A stretch of 64,000 nucleotides of DNA. Source: Anodontia alba (taxonomy: Eukaryota; Mollusca; Bivalvia; Lucinida; Lucinidae). A program made the translations under genes and the position numbers. Position 1 is the first letter of the stretch, and each line of letters starts with the position of its first letter. The notes beneath the pieces are model-generated. The model was not told where the DNA came from. It saw only the letters and a program-made list of their open reading frames with translations, and did no database searches. The DNA lies in the NCBI GenBank assembly GCA_964016985.1, contig OZ024823.1, forward strand, positions 109,356,476 through 109,420,475. The letters run 5' to 3'. This document shows positions 21,026 through 32,190 of the stretch, piece by piece.

Positions 21026-21834
21026 CAGATCCATTTAAAGTTGTAAGAGGTTTTGTATGGCTTAAAGCGTATAATAGACTGTATGCAAACACAAGAATAG
21101 CAGACTTGAATTTAAATTCCTGTAATTCTGATGATAGCACTATTTGTTCAACTGATTTTCCTGTTATAAGAGATACTGTTAGCTGTTTGGAGCATGTAAC
21201 TTTTGCTCCTGTTGAGTACTGCAGTAACACTGAGACAGGAGGTCAGAGTTCCTTGAGAAACACAAACCTGGGTTCTTCAGTATCTAGTCAAGCTAGCCAA
21301 CTTTTAATTCCTCGTAATGATGCTACTCCAGTCTCCATATATGAAATGCCATTTGGTGAAGAAAAGGCATTCCCATGGCTTTTCCCTTCAGGCAAATTTG
21401 GCTTTACATACCCAAGACGAAAAAGCATTCAGCCAAGTTTATACTTCAGATACCGTTTGAACAACCGCCATGGTTATTGGCGAAGAGATATCTCATATAT
21501 GTTGCATGCTTCTGTATCATATGATAAACTTCTTCTGAAGAAAGATATTGGTATTTGCATGAAAATGCGTAAAGGCTTCTCTGATACAGGGCCAGGTCTG
21601 CCAACTACAGCTGCAGACGTTCGGTCTAGAAATACAGACCCTGACATTCTTCAGAACTTATATATGTTCATGAAAAATATTCGTGGTACAGTTGCTTATT
21701 TTCGAAATGCCTTGTATGACCTTTTAGCCATGTTTCGCTTTTCGCTGCTTGGGTCCTCCTACCTTATTTATGACTCTTTCAGCAGACGATTTGCATTGGC
21801 CAGAATTGGGCATGCTATTGGAAAACTTGTCTAA
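21016..21834 (+). pseudogene. Helitron protein part 3: N-terminal Helitron-like domain
   Basis: Carries conserved Helitron_like_N features: PVSIYEMPFGEEKAFPWLFP and GKFGFTYPRRKSIQPSLYFR, then the segment before Rep with YMFMKNIRGTVAYFRNALYD. The frame is lost at a perfect 7-base tandem duplication (tttcgct twice, 21731-21744). Dropping one repeat unit restores the phase into LGPPTLFMTLSADDLHW of the next frame. Confidence 0.85.
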
Positions 21835-23764
21835 TGCTGAAGCAGTGTCGAAGCACTCATTTTTTTCCAGCATGAGGAAGGATCCCTTAATGATTGCAAT
21901 TCATTTTGATCGCCGATTTACTGCTTTGATGAAATATGTAATTCATGGGCCTGTGAAACCTCTAGGTATTGTCAAGGATTTTTTTGCACGTGTGGAATTT
22001 CGGAATAGGGGCTCCCCTCACTATCACATATTCTTTTGGGTTGGTAATGTGCCTAATGATATTAATGAAAATACAAGCGAAACTGTTTTGCAATACATTA
22101 CTAATACCATTCATACACATATCCCATTGGAAACTGAAAATCCTGAATTGTATCATCTGGTTAAAAAACTTCAAACTCACTCACATTCCAACTATTGCAT
22201 GCGTTCAGGAAAACACCCCTGTCGTTTTGGTTTTCCGAAACGTGAATGCATAAAAAGCAGATTACTTTCAAGGGTTATGACTATGAAGAATAGAGGCCAG
22301 TTTTATGAAACATATAGGCCAAAAAATTCTGCTTTCATAAATGCTTATAACCCTCAAATTTTGCTTCACTGGCGAGCAAATATGGATGTGCTGCTCATAA
22401 ATGATGCTGATGGAGCAGCATATTATGTTTGGCATTACTTATGTAAATCAGAACCTGGTGAATTGAGGTGTGCACTTAGCAATTTAATAAATACTGTTTT
22501 TCACCAAAACCCAGAAATGACAGTTTTCCAGCGTCTTTGGAATATTGGTTTATGTGTTTTAAAACACAGACAGGTTTCTGCTCAAGAGGCAGCATTTCGT
22601 CTTAGTCACCTTAAACTTATTCAATGTTCACGGTCTGTTGTTTATTTGAACACCAGGCCTCAGAACAAAAGATTTAAAATGTTAAAACCATTAGCTGAAA
22701 TTGAAGCCATGAATGATACAGAGACAGACATATTTATGCACAATATTATTTATTACTATATGGCACGACCTCAGTCCATGGAAACAGTGTCTCTACATTC
22801 CTTTGCTTCTTGGTATATAAAATGTCCAGCTCCAGCTGGTCAGTCCCAGACAAGATGCTTGGAAAGAGTTTATATAGAAAAGTATGATGTTTGGGTTCGG
22901 AAACGGAAGTCATCAGTTGTTATTCGGTTTCCTCATTTGTCAGTTTCCAATGATGGTTACTACTTTACTTTGCTTATGTTATTGCTACTTTTTCGTTCTG
23001 AACAGGACCTTGTTGGTACATATGCAAGCGCAAAAGCAGCTTTCAATGCGAAACATTCACTGCTCGACTTTTCAGTGGAAATGCATAACTCTTTTTTACT
23101 TCAAGTTGAAAACTGTATTAGGCGCATTCGTCTTGCTGAGGCTGAGCTTGAGGAACAATCTGGTGTAGAAGATGTACCTTCAAACATTGATATAGGGTTG
23201 AACATTTCATCAGTTGCTGCAACAAGGTCATATACAAATATAAGTTGCAACTCTGATGCAGATTTGTTGCACTATCATCAAATGTCTGCGTGTTACATGT
23301 CCCATGATGAGTTTTCTCTGTCTATAAATAGTTTAACTAATTGTCAGAAAAGAGCATTACAAATTGTACAAAACCACTTTTCCAGCCGAAGAAATAAACC
23401 GCTTTTACTTTTTATTACTGGTGGTGCTGGTGTTGGTAAATCATACCTTCTCAAGATCATTGTTGCATATTTGCAGTTATACACAGGAGTTCATCTTGGT
23501 TCTTCACCTGTAAAGTGTTGCTCACCGACTGGGACAGCAGCTAGGCATATATATGGGCAAACTATTCATTCTTTGCTCCATATTCCTGTTGACAGGTATT
23601 TAAATTATGCTGGTCTTAGTTCTTATGCACTCAGCTCATTGCGGAGAAAATTTATTGGTGTTCATACTGTTGTAATTGATGAGATAAGCATGGTAAGTGA
23701 TAGAATGATGACATTCATCAGTAGGCGGCTTGGATAAATTGCAGACAGTTGCCAGCCTTTTGGT
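21749..23764 (+). pseudogene. Helitron protein part 4: HUH Rep and truncated PIF1 helicase
   Basis: Starts LGPPTLFMTLSADDLHWPEL. The HUH metal-binding motif is SPHYHIFFW (His91, His93) and the two-Tyr motif is YYVWHYLCKSEP (Tyr226, Tyr230), so Rep catalytic residues are present. The helicase begins near residue 530 with NCQKRALQIV, Walker A GGAGVGKS (about 558-565), SPTGTAARHIYGQTIHSLL and motif II VVIDEISMVSDR. A TAA at 23735 replaces one codon; translation beyond it still reads IADSCQPFGNFNVIL, then stops where MITE D begins. Motifs III-VI are absent, so no functional helicase can be made. Confidence 0.9.
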
Positions 23765-23780
23765 AATTTCAATGTAATTT

Positions 23781-23998
23781 TAGCTTAATGAGCTTGTTAA
23801 GTGTTAATTTGTTAACTGCTTTAGCAAAGTTAATTCAAATACACGCATATTTTTTGCAGAAAAAAAAAAAGTGAGAAGCTTTTGCATTGAAAAAAGAAGC
23901 TTACATTTTCCCCACAAAGTTAATATATTTGCATATCACAACACAAAAATTTTAACATTTTCTTAACAACGTCGTTAACTTTGAGCTACAGGGCCCAG
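23781..23998. mobile_element. MITE family D copy, older, left-truncated
   Basis: Begins ttagcttaatgagcttgtta without the usual cagttgttcaaagc and ends gagctacagggccca. It replaces the rest of the Helitron helicase. Confidence 0.85.
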
Positions 23999-24240
23999 TT
24001 GTTCAAAGCATCGTTAGCTTAACGAGCTCGTTAAGTGTCATTTCGTTAACTGTTTTAGCAGATTCAACATGAAGTATTTTCATACTTTTTGCTGAAAAAA
24101 TGTGAGTAGCTTTTGCACTGCTCTGCTGCAAAAGCTACTCAGTTTTTTTCAGAAAAAATTTCAGCATATTTGCGTATCATACGATATAAATTTTAACGAA
24201 TCGTTAACTAAGGACGTTAGCTTTCAACAACTGGGCCCAG
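23990..24240. mobile_element. MITE family D copy, younger, sharing an end
   Basis: Complete: gggcccagttgttcaaagca ... ctttcaacaactgggcccag. Its left terminal gggccca is also the right end of the preceding copy, so one inserted exactly at the terminus of the other or they recombined. Confidence 0.92.
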
Positions 24241-24911
24241 AACTTGATTCTATATAAGCAACCTAACAGTAAGTGTCTCCGTTTCAACATTACAAAGCTC
24301 AGCATCTGATGACGAATCAATCTCTTCCATTTGTGAAGAAGTAGTAAGTAAAGCAATATATCAATTACACATATGATTATTCTGGTACTGATTGTGAAGA
24401 TGAGGTTTCATTTTTATAGCCCGCCACATCACAGTAGCGAAGGGTAATGATAATATTGTCTGCCTGCCAAGCTCCTCTTCTTTCAAACCTACTACTACAT
24501 GTACATATTTTAATTTGAAAAGGTGATACTTGGTGAACAATACAAGACTTTCTGTACAGCAGCCCATGTTTATGAAGGTTACAGTGTACCAAACAATTAA
24601 CAGAATTATTACTCTTAAAAACTGTCCTTTTTTTAAAAAAAAAATAATTTACACCTGATTTTCACATCAGGCAAACTGTTTTGCAGTTTTAATCTGATCA
24701 TGATGTATAAAGACTGGCAACAGTGCATATCTTTAGCTCAGCCTTTTCTTGGGCGCCGTGCTTCCCGTTATGTTGCTTTTTGCAGCAACTTTTGTACTTG
24801 TATTATTTCTCATTTCACTTTGTAATTACTAGGCTAAAATGACATCAGTTAAGCCTTTTACTTATTGCACATGGTTCTTTAGAATTTTCTTGCTTTACGG
24901 GTTATTGAGGG
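24241..24911. other. No gene recognised
   Basis: Contains a weak exon-like stretch (24263-24341, acidic reading SASDDESISSICEEV before gtaagt) and atagcccgccacatcacagt, a relic resembling the end of the element at 10022. Neither is strong enough to call. Confidence 0.35.
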
Positions 24912-25169
24912 CATCACGAAAACATGACTATATAATTTTGACCCCTTGAAACCCCACTTCCATATAGTAAAACTGGGGTTTACAGGGTATACATTATTTT
25001 TCTTATTTCTGCTCAAAAACATGGATTGTGGGTACTCGCCGAGGCGGTTCTAACAAGTACCCATAATCTATGTTTTGAGCAGAAATATGAAAAATATCAG
25101 AATTTGAAAATTTTCATTTTTTTGAAGGTAAAATTTTCAGTATATTTGAATAGGCATGTTTTCATAATG
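24912..25169 (+). mobile_element. MITE family A copy, shortened centre
   Basis: Catcacgaaaacatgactat ... catgttttcataatg. Part of one central arm is deleted (gtactcgccgaggcggttct). Confidence 0.9.
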
Positions 25170-25227
25170 TTACCAGCTTCCAGTTGAAAGAAAATGTATT
25201 TCTGTATGATTCAGAAAATCTATTTAA

Positions 25228-25265
25228 CCCCCCCCCCACCCCCCCCCCCACCCCCACCCCACCCC
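25228..25265. repeat. C-rich tract
   Basis: Runs of C broken by single A, with G-quadruplex potential on the minus strand. Confidence 0.9.
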
Positions 25266-25332
25266 TGCTTCCACTGGTAGATTTTACTACTGGCTGTTCT
25301 AACGTGGTGGTTCTAGTGCTGTTTGTTCTTTA

Positions 25333-25609
25333 CATTACGAAAACACGCCTATTCAAATATATTGAAAATTTTACAACCAAAAAAAGGAAAAAAAAGATAA
25401 AAAATATGATATTTTTCATATTTCTGCTCAAAACATAGATCGTGGGTACTCGTTAGAACCGCCTCGGCGAGGCGGTTCTAACGAGTACCCACAATCTATG
25501 GTTTTAAGCAGAAATAAGAAAAATATTGTATACCCCTGTAAACCCCAGTTTTACTATATAAAAGTGGGGTTTGAGGGGGTCAGCACTATACAGGTATGGT
25601 TTCCTGATG
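25333..25609 (-). mobile_element. MITE family A copy, reverse orientation
   Basis: Cattacgaaaacacgcctat ... atggtttcctgatg. Lies 163 bp from an opposite copy at 24912. Confidence 0.93.
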
Positions 25610-25617
25610 ATGTGACC

Positions 25618-25770
25618 TTGGGCTACTCGCTGCAGGGCGGTTGTATTTAGTGGGAGATGGTTGCTGTGCTTGTGTCCGCCATAGTTTGTTTGCTCATCCA
25701 CCCGGTGTCATTGGTAGGCTATGTTCTGTGGTTGTGGCGCTTCCTGGGCATCTTCTATACTGTTATCTTG
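25618..25770. repeat. Unclassified dispersed repeat, second copy
   Basis: Diverged relative of 4204-4450 (ggctatgttctgtggttgtg, gcttcctgggcatcttctat). A further weak relative may lie at 42835-43080. Confidence 0.45.
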
Positions 25771-25839
25771 ACAGCAGACAAACACCACATGCTATTCCGT
25801 GCTTGAATTAAGGCCACGTGATACACCCGGTAGTTATTA

Positions 25840-27142
25840 GCTCACCTGAGCTGAAGGCTCAGGATGAGTTATTGTGATCACTTGCCGTCCCTCGTCCGTC
25901 CATCCGTAAACATCTTTGACTTCTCCTCTGAAACCCCTGGGCCAATTTTCTTCAAACTTCATGTGAAGCTTTCTGTTAATAGGGGATTGAAAATTTGTTA
26001 AACAGTCACGGTCCATTAGTTAAGATGGCTGACATGCCCATATATGGTAAAGCACTTAGAAATCTTCTTCTCCAGAACCGAAAAAGCTTTAAGGCTGAAT
26101 CTTGGTATAAAGCATTGGAGACCCAAGATCTACCAAGTTAAGATCATGATCGTTGGTTGACCTTTGACCTTTTTACGGCCAGGTCAAATTTGCGTCCCCA
26201 TGCATTTGTATGGGGAAAATGTTGAAAAGTCATTTTCTCAGAATGTATGAAAGACTAATGGCTGAACCTTACAATGTATGATTAAAGTAATAAAACATTT
26301 TAGTTATAATCAAAATTTTGTCACTTGAGGGTTATCTGCCCTAGCCACTGGGCTATATACGTGTATAAAATTGTGTACATTGTAATTTTTAAATATCTTC
26401 TCTGAAACTACTCGAGCAATTTTCACCAGATTTCACATGGGCCTCCTGTCGAAAGGGTTTTGCCATTTTGTTCAAATGGTTTCGCGCAATTGAACAAGAT
26501 GGCCGCCATGTCCATATATGGTAAAAACACTTGAAAATCGTCTTCCCCAGAACCAAGAACGCTTTGGGGCTGAATCTTGATATATAGCAGCGAGGACTCA
26601 AGTTCTATCAAGTTTATTCAAATGATGATCATAGGTAGACCTTTGACCTTTTTACAACAATGTCAAATATGCGTCTCTGAAACTTATAATGTATGATTGA
26701 AGAAGTAAAATGTTTTAGTTTTGCCCCTGGGGGTTATCTGCTCTTGCCCCTGTGCTATATACAGGTATAAAACCTTAAAATCTTTAAACGTCTTCTTCTC
26801 TAAAATCACTTCATCAATTTACACCAGATTTCACATGAGGCCTTCTGTCGAAAGGATGTTGATACTTTGTTCAAAAGATTCTGCATCATGGAACAAGATT
26901 GCTGCCATGCCCATATATGTTAAAAGCACTTAAAAATCTTCTTCTCTAGTACTAAGAAATCTTGGCATACAGCATTGGGGACTCAAGGTCTACCAAGTTT
27001 GTTAAAATGATGAGACTGGGAACACCCCTGACGGTTTTATGGTATAGTCAAATTTGTGTCCTAGTTGCTGTGGCAATACTGGAAGACTGTTGCATGGCAT
27101 TTGCAAATATGCAGGTGAGCGAATTGTGGCCCATGGGCCTTT
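25840..27142. mobile_element. Non-autonomous DNA transposon, ends gctcacctg/caggtgagc, internal repeats
   Basis: Left gctcacctgag and right gcaggtgagc are inverted. Three diverged direct repeats (near 25915, 26391 and 26785) share tcttctctgaaac, caattttcaccagatttcac and gccatgtccatatatggtaa. Several frames stay open by chance; none resembles a transposase. A common bivalve repeat type by my reading. Confidence 0.72.
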
Positions 27143-27159
27143 TGTTAACTTATGTGACT

Positions 27160-27335
27160 TCTTGTTTGCATTCCTGTACACCAATTCCCTTCTGAAAGGG
27201 GGTCTACCCTAAAATGAAAGAATTTGCTCCCCATGGGAGCAAATTCTTTCCTTTTAGAGTAGAGCCCTTGTCAGACAAGAAGTGAGGCTAAATAATTTTG
27301 ACAGCTGCTCCCCATAAAATTGCATCAATGCCTCT
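27160..27335. mobile_element. MITE family C copy
   Basis: Ctgaaagggggtctacccta, then the hairpin agaatttgctccccatggga / agcaaattctttccttttag, then gagtagagcccttgtcagac and ggctaaataattttgacag. Confidence 0.82.
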
Positions 27336-27565
27336 CAATGACATTTTTTACGGGAACTGTAGTATTAGAACGCAAGATTTTTTAAAAGTTTATTGCGGGT
27401 GCATATGTAGCGAAAATGATATTCTTTGAACTTGTTAAGCCATACAGCGACATAATGGGTGTATTCCATCTTAGAGAATTTATTAGGTTTTCTTCATCTG
27501 CTTTCATTAGTTTATTTAGGACAACATAGAAACATTTGTATTTTAAAAAAAAAAACTAAATTAAA

Positions 27566-27768
27566 TTAACCCTCGTGATGCTGAATTAATAATTAAGATG
27601 CCACGCCCACTTATAATTTTTAGCCAATCAGATTACTTGATCCTGATTGTTGATACAAATTCAATACTTAATGAAAAACAGTGCAGATAAAGATCAGTTT
27701 CCAACTGATCTAGATCGACACTGTTTGCAAAGGCATGGCATATCCTGGTTCGGCAGGACCAGGGTTAA
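27566..27768. mobile_element. MITE family B2 copy (TTAA-flanked)
   Basis: TTAACCCTCGTGATGCTGAA ... cggcaggaccagggTTAA. The core hairpin is shortened (gatcagtttccaactgatc). Confidence 0.92.
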
Positions 27769-27882
27769 CAGCCTTATGGAGAGTGATATGGGGGCAGCGA
27801 AATTTCAGTTTTGTTTGTGTGTCCGCCAGTCTGATCAGGGCTTTCGTTGTATTCATTGGCGACTGTAGAATATATCGGTATA

Positions 27883-28163
27883 CATCACGAAAACATGCCT
27901 ATATAATTTTGACCCCCTTAAACCCCACTTTTATATAGTAAAACTGGGGTTTACAGGAGTATACATTATTTTTCTTATTTTTACTCAAAAACATAGATTG
28001 TGGGTACTCGTTAGAACCGCCTCGTCGAGGCGGTTCTAACGAGTACCCACAATCTATGTTTTGAGCAGAAATATGAAAAATATCACAATTTTTTTATCTG
28101 AAAATTTCCAATTTTTTGGTGGTAAAATTTTCAGTATACTTGAATAGGCATGTTTTCGTAATG
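27883..28163 (+). mobile_element. MITE family A copy
   Basis: Full length with a complete central palindrome GAACCGCCTCGTCGAGGCGG; ends catcacgaaaacatgcctat and catgttttcgtaatg. Confidence 0.95.
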
Positions 28164-28189
28164 CATGGTATACAACAAAGGCATCGTTG

Positions 28190-28326
28190 AAGATCTCGTT
28201 AGAACGAGTACCCACAAATTATGTTTTGAGCAGAAAAATGAAAAATATCAGATTTTTTTATCTGAGAACTTTCAGTTTTAAGTGATGAAATTTTCAATAT
28301 ATTTGAATAGGCGTGTTTTCGTAATG
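28190..28326 (+). mobile_element. MITE family A, right half only
   Basis: From ctcgttagaacgagtaccca to ggcgtgttttcgtaatg. The left half is gone. It lies 27 bp after a full copy, suggesting a deletion between two neighbours. Confidence 0.88.
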
Positions 28327-28621
28327 GCTTGCTTAAAAGTTACTAATTCCATTATACTGGTGCTTTCACTTGATAACAACGTTCACATATGCGTCGTTTC
28401 TATCATTAATTTTATATAAAAGTACTGTTGATCTACTTCTGACTTCACCTTATTGGTGTAAAAGACAAAGAAAACAGTATTTTAATTGTTATTTATTCAC
28501 AGTACAGTCAAATCTGTATTAAGCAGACACCTAAGGGAAAGCCAAAACATGGTTGCTTAAGACAGGGCCTTGCTTAATACAGGTAAATTTACACTTATTT
28601 CCTTTAAGCGACCTAAACAAC

Positions 28622-28867
28622 TGCGCCCAGTTGTTCAAAGCGTCGTTAGCTTAATGAGTTCGTTAAGGGTCATTTCGTTAACTTATTTAGCGGATTCAAT
28701 ATATAATATTCTGATATTTTTTGCTGAAAAATGTGAGTAGCTGTTGCACTGCAAAAGCTACTCACATTTTTTCAGCAAACAATTTCAGCATATTTGCGTA
28801 TCACTTGATGTAAATTTTAACGAATCATCAACTAACGACATCGTTAGCTTTGAACAACTGGGCCCAG
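28622..28867. mobile_element. MITE family D copy
   Basis: Cagttgttcaaagcgtcgtt ... tttgaacaactgggcccag, with inner hairpin aaaaatgtgagtagctgttg / aaaagctactcacatttttt. Confidence 0.92.
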
Positions 28868-28948
28868 GTCTTTAAACACAGGTGATTGCTTAATACAAGT
28901 GTCCTTTAAGATACGTAGGTTTGACCGTAGTTATATAATGTTGAACTT

Positions 28949-29100
28949 TTAACTCTTTCGGCGCCAAATTTCAAATTACATTTGTCGCCTGCTCTGTGTT
29001 TTAAACAAAAGTTGGAAAGAATTTTATATGTAAAATTGAAAGACCGAATTACAAACAGCGTAGATCCTGTTATTATCGCCTGTGGCAGTGAAAGAGTTAA
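28949..29100. mobile_element. MITE family B4, short copy (TTAA-flanked)
   Basis: TTAACTCTTTCGGCGCCAAA and ggcagtgaaagagTTAA. Only the left half of the core hairpin (acaaacagcgtagatcctg) is present. Confidence 0.85.
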
Positions 29101-29329
29101 ATTGCACGATCTTTAATTGCTTGACGCTAGGATGGGCAGTAGACACCATGACGGCTCAATCCGAAATCTTTTCATGACGATTTGAGTCTGAGCTTTCTCT
29201 GACCTGACTCGTCTGTGGTAGGGATCATCGTTGTTCTGCTAGTGGTTTTCTTTTGCTCTGACTTCTAGTTTATGGTCATGTCTTCAGCTGTGTATCATCA
29301 TAGCGTTGAAAAGTTGATAAGTACAAGCC

Positions 29330-29563
29330 AGCGCATGACAACACCTACAATAAGATTTGTGCGACCAGCGAAGACTCAGATCAGCCTGCGCATCCGTGTA
29401 GTCTGATCAGAGTCTTTGGTGATCGCATGTGTTTTCTTCAGCCTCCAGGCTATACAAAGAGGGATAAACGAGAATCCTTGCCGTACTGGGTGGATGTACA
29501 GGCTGATCTGTGAATTCACTGGTCACACAGGTATTGTTGTAGGTTTTGTCGTGCGCTGGCTCT
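29330..29563. mobile_element. MITE family I, complete copy
   Basis: Ends agccagcgcatgacaacacc and ggttttgtcgtgcgctggct are inverted. The interior has cagcgaagactcagatcagc, cgcatccgtgtagtctgatc and acaggctgatctgtg. This copy defines the family termini. Confidence 0.85.
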
Positions 29564-29790
29564 ATTTATGACGTAGAGAATTCCTACGCGGACCAAAGAA
29601 TTACGAATGTGTAGGTGAAGATGTAGCAACATGAAAAGCGGGGACTGACGTCAGTAAAACCCGGTTTATGCCGCATCCATCCATCCTTTTAACTAGCGCC
29701 CTACCCACAGTTGTGTTGTTGACCATTCCAAGGTGAAATATATCTGTTGCAGTTTCGTCTCGTCTGTTTGCTCTGTTTTGACAAAATACC

Positions 29791-29997
29791 GTTTTTGTGA
29801 TGTCGTTTTATGTTAATCAACCCTTATCCAGTGATTTGGAAGGTATGTGGTCTGTGATTCCTACCTGTCCTGTATATCTCTATATTAACTCATTAATGCC
29901 GTTTTTGTGATGTCGTTTTATCTGAAAATTTGGAAGGGATGTAGTCTGTGATTCCTGCCTGTCCTGTGTATCTCTGTATTAACCCATTTATGCCTAG
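29791..29997 (+). repeat. 110 bp direct duplication next to a MITE
   Basis: Gtttttgtgatgtcgtttta and tctgtgattcctacctgtcc occur at 29791 and again from 29901. Copy 1 ends ttaactcattaatgcc and copy 2 ends ttaacccatttatgcc, which is also the left end of the B1 element at 29979. Confidence 0.85.
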
Positions 29998-30201
29998 TGT
30001 CCCATAAAAGGGATATTGGCAAACAGTGTAGACCCAGATCAGACGCCGCAGAACGCGGCGTCTGATCAGGTGTTTGCATTAAATACAGAAAATTCTATAA
30101 AACATGGTAATGATAAAAAATAACCAGACACCGCTTCTTTTGGAAGATGACCTGTCCAAAGAGTTGAGATAGCGGAGTCCACTCGGCATAAATGGGATTT
30201 A
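29979..30201 (+). mobile_element. MITE family B1 copy (TTAA-flanked)
   Basis: TTAACCCATTTATGCCTAG at the left and cggcataaatggga-TTTA at the right. Core hairpin gcaaacagtgtagacccaga with gacgccgcagaacgcggcgtc at the tip; the right side of the hairpin is shortened by a deletion. Confidence 0.88.
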
Positions 30202-30239
30202 TTACATTTTCAGCAGTGATTTACTGAGATTTCTCAGTG

Positions 30240-31380
30240 AATTATAATCTATAATTCACCGAGTGAATTATTTCATTTCGAACGTTTTGACGTCATAATT
30301 TAGGCGAAGTTGCTGACGCTGTTGGTAACAATAGTTGACGTTTCGCGAAAATTTTGATAAAATCATGGAAATCAGACTGCAATTTTCACGTCCAATTGGC
30401 ATTTTTGAGGAAAGACCTGCAACACAAATATAAGGTATGATTTTCTTGATAATCCAGTTCAACTTCCGTAACATTTTTTTGTCTGTATTTCAAGCACAGG
30501 ATGATTTTTGCATTAAAGTGAAAACAAGATGGCGACGGACTTTCAAACTAAACCACGCCTCTTGAAATTCATGCACTGACTGGAACTATTTTGCCAGGAA
30601 AGCATAACGGCTGAATGTGAAAATTCAAAGATAAAACATGGATGAAAATGTAATAAACAGTTTATTTGGTTATTTTGATCGATTACGGAGAAATAATTCA
30701 CTCGTGCTCTAAGATTTGCTTGTAAAAAACTCGTTCGCTTCGCTCGTTCGTTTTTTACGCGAAAGCCTTAGAACACTAGTGAATTATTTCTCCGTAATCG
30801 ATCAAAACAACCAAATAAATTCTATAAATATTATTCCAAGCGGTGAAATCAATGTATATTCGAAATGAATAAAAATGACATTTTCACATGTGAAAGAATA
30901 TAAAGTCAATGTTATTTTCACTCCTCGTTTTGGATTACTTCGGTTGTCTTCATTGTTTCACTAACAGATCCGATCCCGCTACGGTTATTTAAACTCCTCT
31001 AACTTCTCTGTTTCTGAACAAAACTAAACTATAAAGTGTTGGTATGCATTTTCTTAGTTAGAATGTAAGGAACATTTTGATAACAAGATTACTTTAATTT
31101 GCCGAAAATTTTTGTTTTTGTCTCTCCAGTGCTTCACATGTTAAGCACTGAACGTCGACGTCATGACGTTTATGTTTTGTTTGGTGACGTAGTTATGACG
31201 CCAGAAGCGCGCATTGGCGTGTTAATAAAAAATACTCTTTTTTCAGTGACTACCATAAAAATTTTCATCTCGTGTAATGAAAACATTCAAATTTTCACTC
31301 GTGCTTCGTACTCGCGAAAATATGGAATTCGTTACACTCGATGAAAATATTAATGGCATTCACAGCAAAAGTGTAAATAT
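30240..31380. repeat. Composite of nested inverted repeats
   Basis: The clearest is 30661-30706 against 30774-30819 (gatcgattacggagaaataa and its complement) around gtaaaaaactcgttcgcttc / gttcgttttttac. A second lies near 31262-31350 (attttcatctcgtgtaatga against cgttacactcgatgaaaat). Words such as ttttggattacttcggttgt link it to 48790-48840. Probably one or more foldback elements. Confidence 0.6.
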
Positions 31381-31429
31381 CCTCTATTTATTTAATATTT
31401 TTTTATACCTTAAAATCGTTATTGACAGT

Positions 31430-31640
31430 CGTATGTCTGTAGCATGTTTACGTTGAAATTGCTATTTACAGTACACAGTCAATTGCGTTAACTGGCTACT
31501 TGCAGTCATCTGTCACTAGTGATTTTTGTTGAAGCCATTATTTACAGTCGACAGTCAATAGCGATTTCAACGTAAATCGGCTCGTCTGTCACTGGTGCTA
31601 ATTTCTCGTTAAAACCGTTATTTACAGTTGTATGTCACGA
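31430..31640 (+). repeat. Degenerate tandem repeat, about 60 bp
   Basis: Successive units around gttgaaattgctatttacag, gttgaagccattatttacag and gttaaaaccgttatttacag, each followed by a tgtcac or agtcaat word. Confidence 0.65.
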
Positions 31641-32130
31641 GAAAATTAAAAATTGGACAGTACCATATGGTATGTTAGCTTTACATAAAGTCGGATTTTA
31701 TTGGTAAACTTACCTTTCCAAGTGTGTTATTGAATGTAGCATACCGCAATATGGGTAGATTGGGGCACATTTCTGTTTAGAACATGCTGGAAGAATACTA
31801 AATACTGATCCTTGTAATAGTAAACTCTAACTTTTCTGTTAAACAATGGTTTACTAGGCTTCTGTGATCTAAATACTCTAAGATGAAAAAATATATAAGA
31901 AGATAAGAAAGCTCACTTTATCTCTCACACACAAGACACGCATACTCATCCATCTGATATGTAATTATAAGGGCAGAAAGGGCATAAGGACTTTAGCTGA
32001 TAGATATAGTGTTTGGTTGAGAATCCCTTGTTTCATTACTCACAAGTAATAATGAAAGTATTTTAGTATAAGATCTGTGACTTGATTATATGAACTTAAT
32101 TAGTTGATGTTAAGGAGTGGAAGAACAGAA
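31641..32130. other. No feature recognised
   Basis: AT-rich sequence; I see no ORF with a family signature and no strong repeat. Confidence 0.4.
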
Positions 32131-32137
32131 CCCAGTG

Positions 32138-32190
32138 AACACACAACGTCGTAACAACGTCTGAGCGACGTTGTTACGACGTTGTGTGTT
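32138..32190. repeat. Perfect 24 bp inverted repeat, 5 bp loop
   Basis: Aacacacaacgtcgtaacaa... pairs exactly with its complement at 32167-32190. Each arm itself repeats the near-palindromic word acgtcgtaacaacgt. CpG-rich for this window. Confidence 0.95.

Larger units (their letters stand above)
19504..23764 (+). mobile_element. Decayed Helitron (Helentron-like) coding region
   Basis: Four overlapping reading frames form one ancestral protein: protease domain, DUF6570-like Cys-rich region, HUH Rep and PIF1-type helicase start. The frames join near 19993-19999, 21010-21016 and 21731-21744. It ends inside helicase motif II-III where family D MITEs begin. Neither Helitron terminus (5' TC, 3' hairpin and CTRR) could be placed, so only the coding part is annotated. 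Confidence 0.9.

Noticed and set aside
20180..21230. Minus-strand open frames under the Helitron
   Set aside because: They are antisense shadows of the conserved plus-strand protein.
24263..24341. Possible exon reading SASDDESISSICEEV before gtaagt
   Set aside because: Short, acidic, low information, and cannot be joined to the Helitron or another gene.
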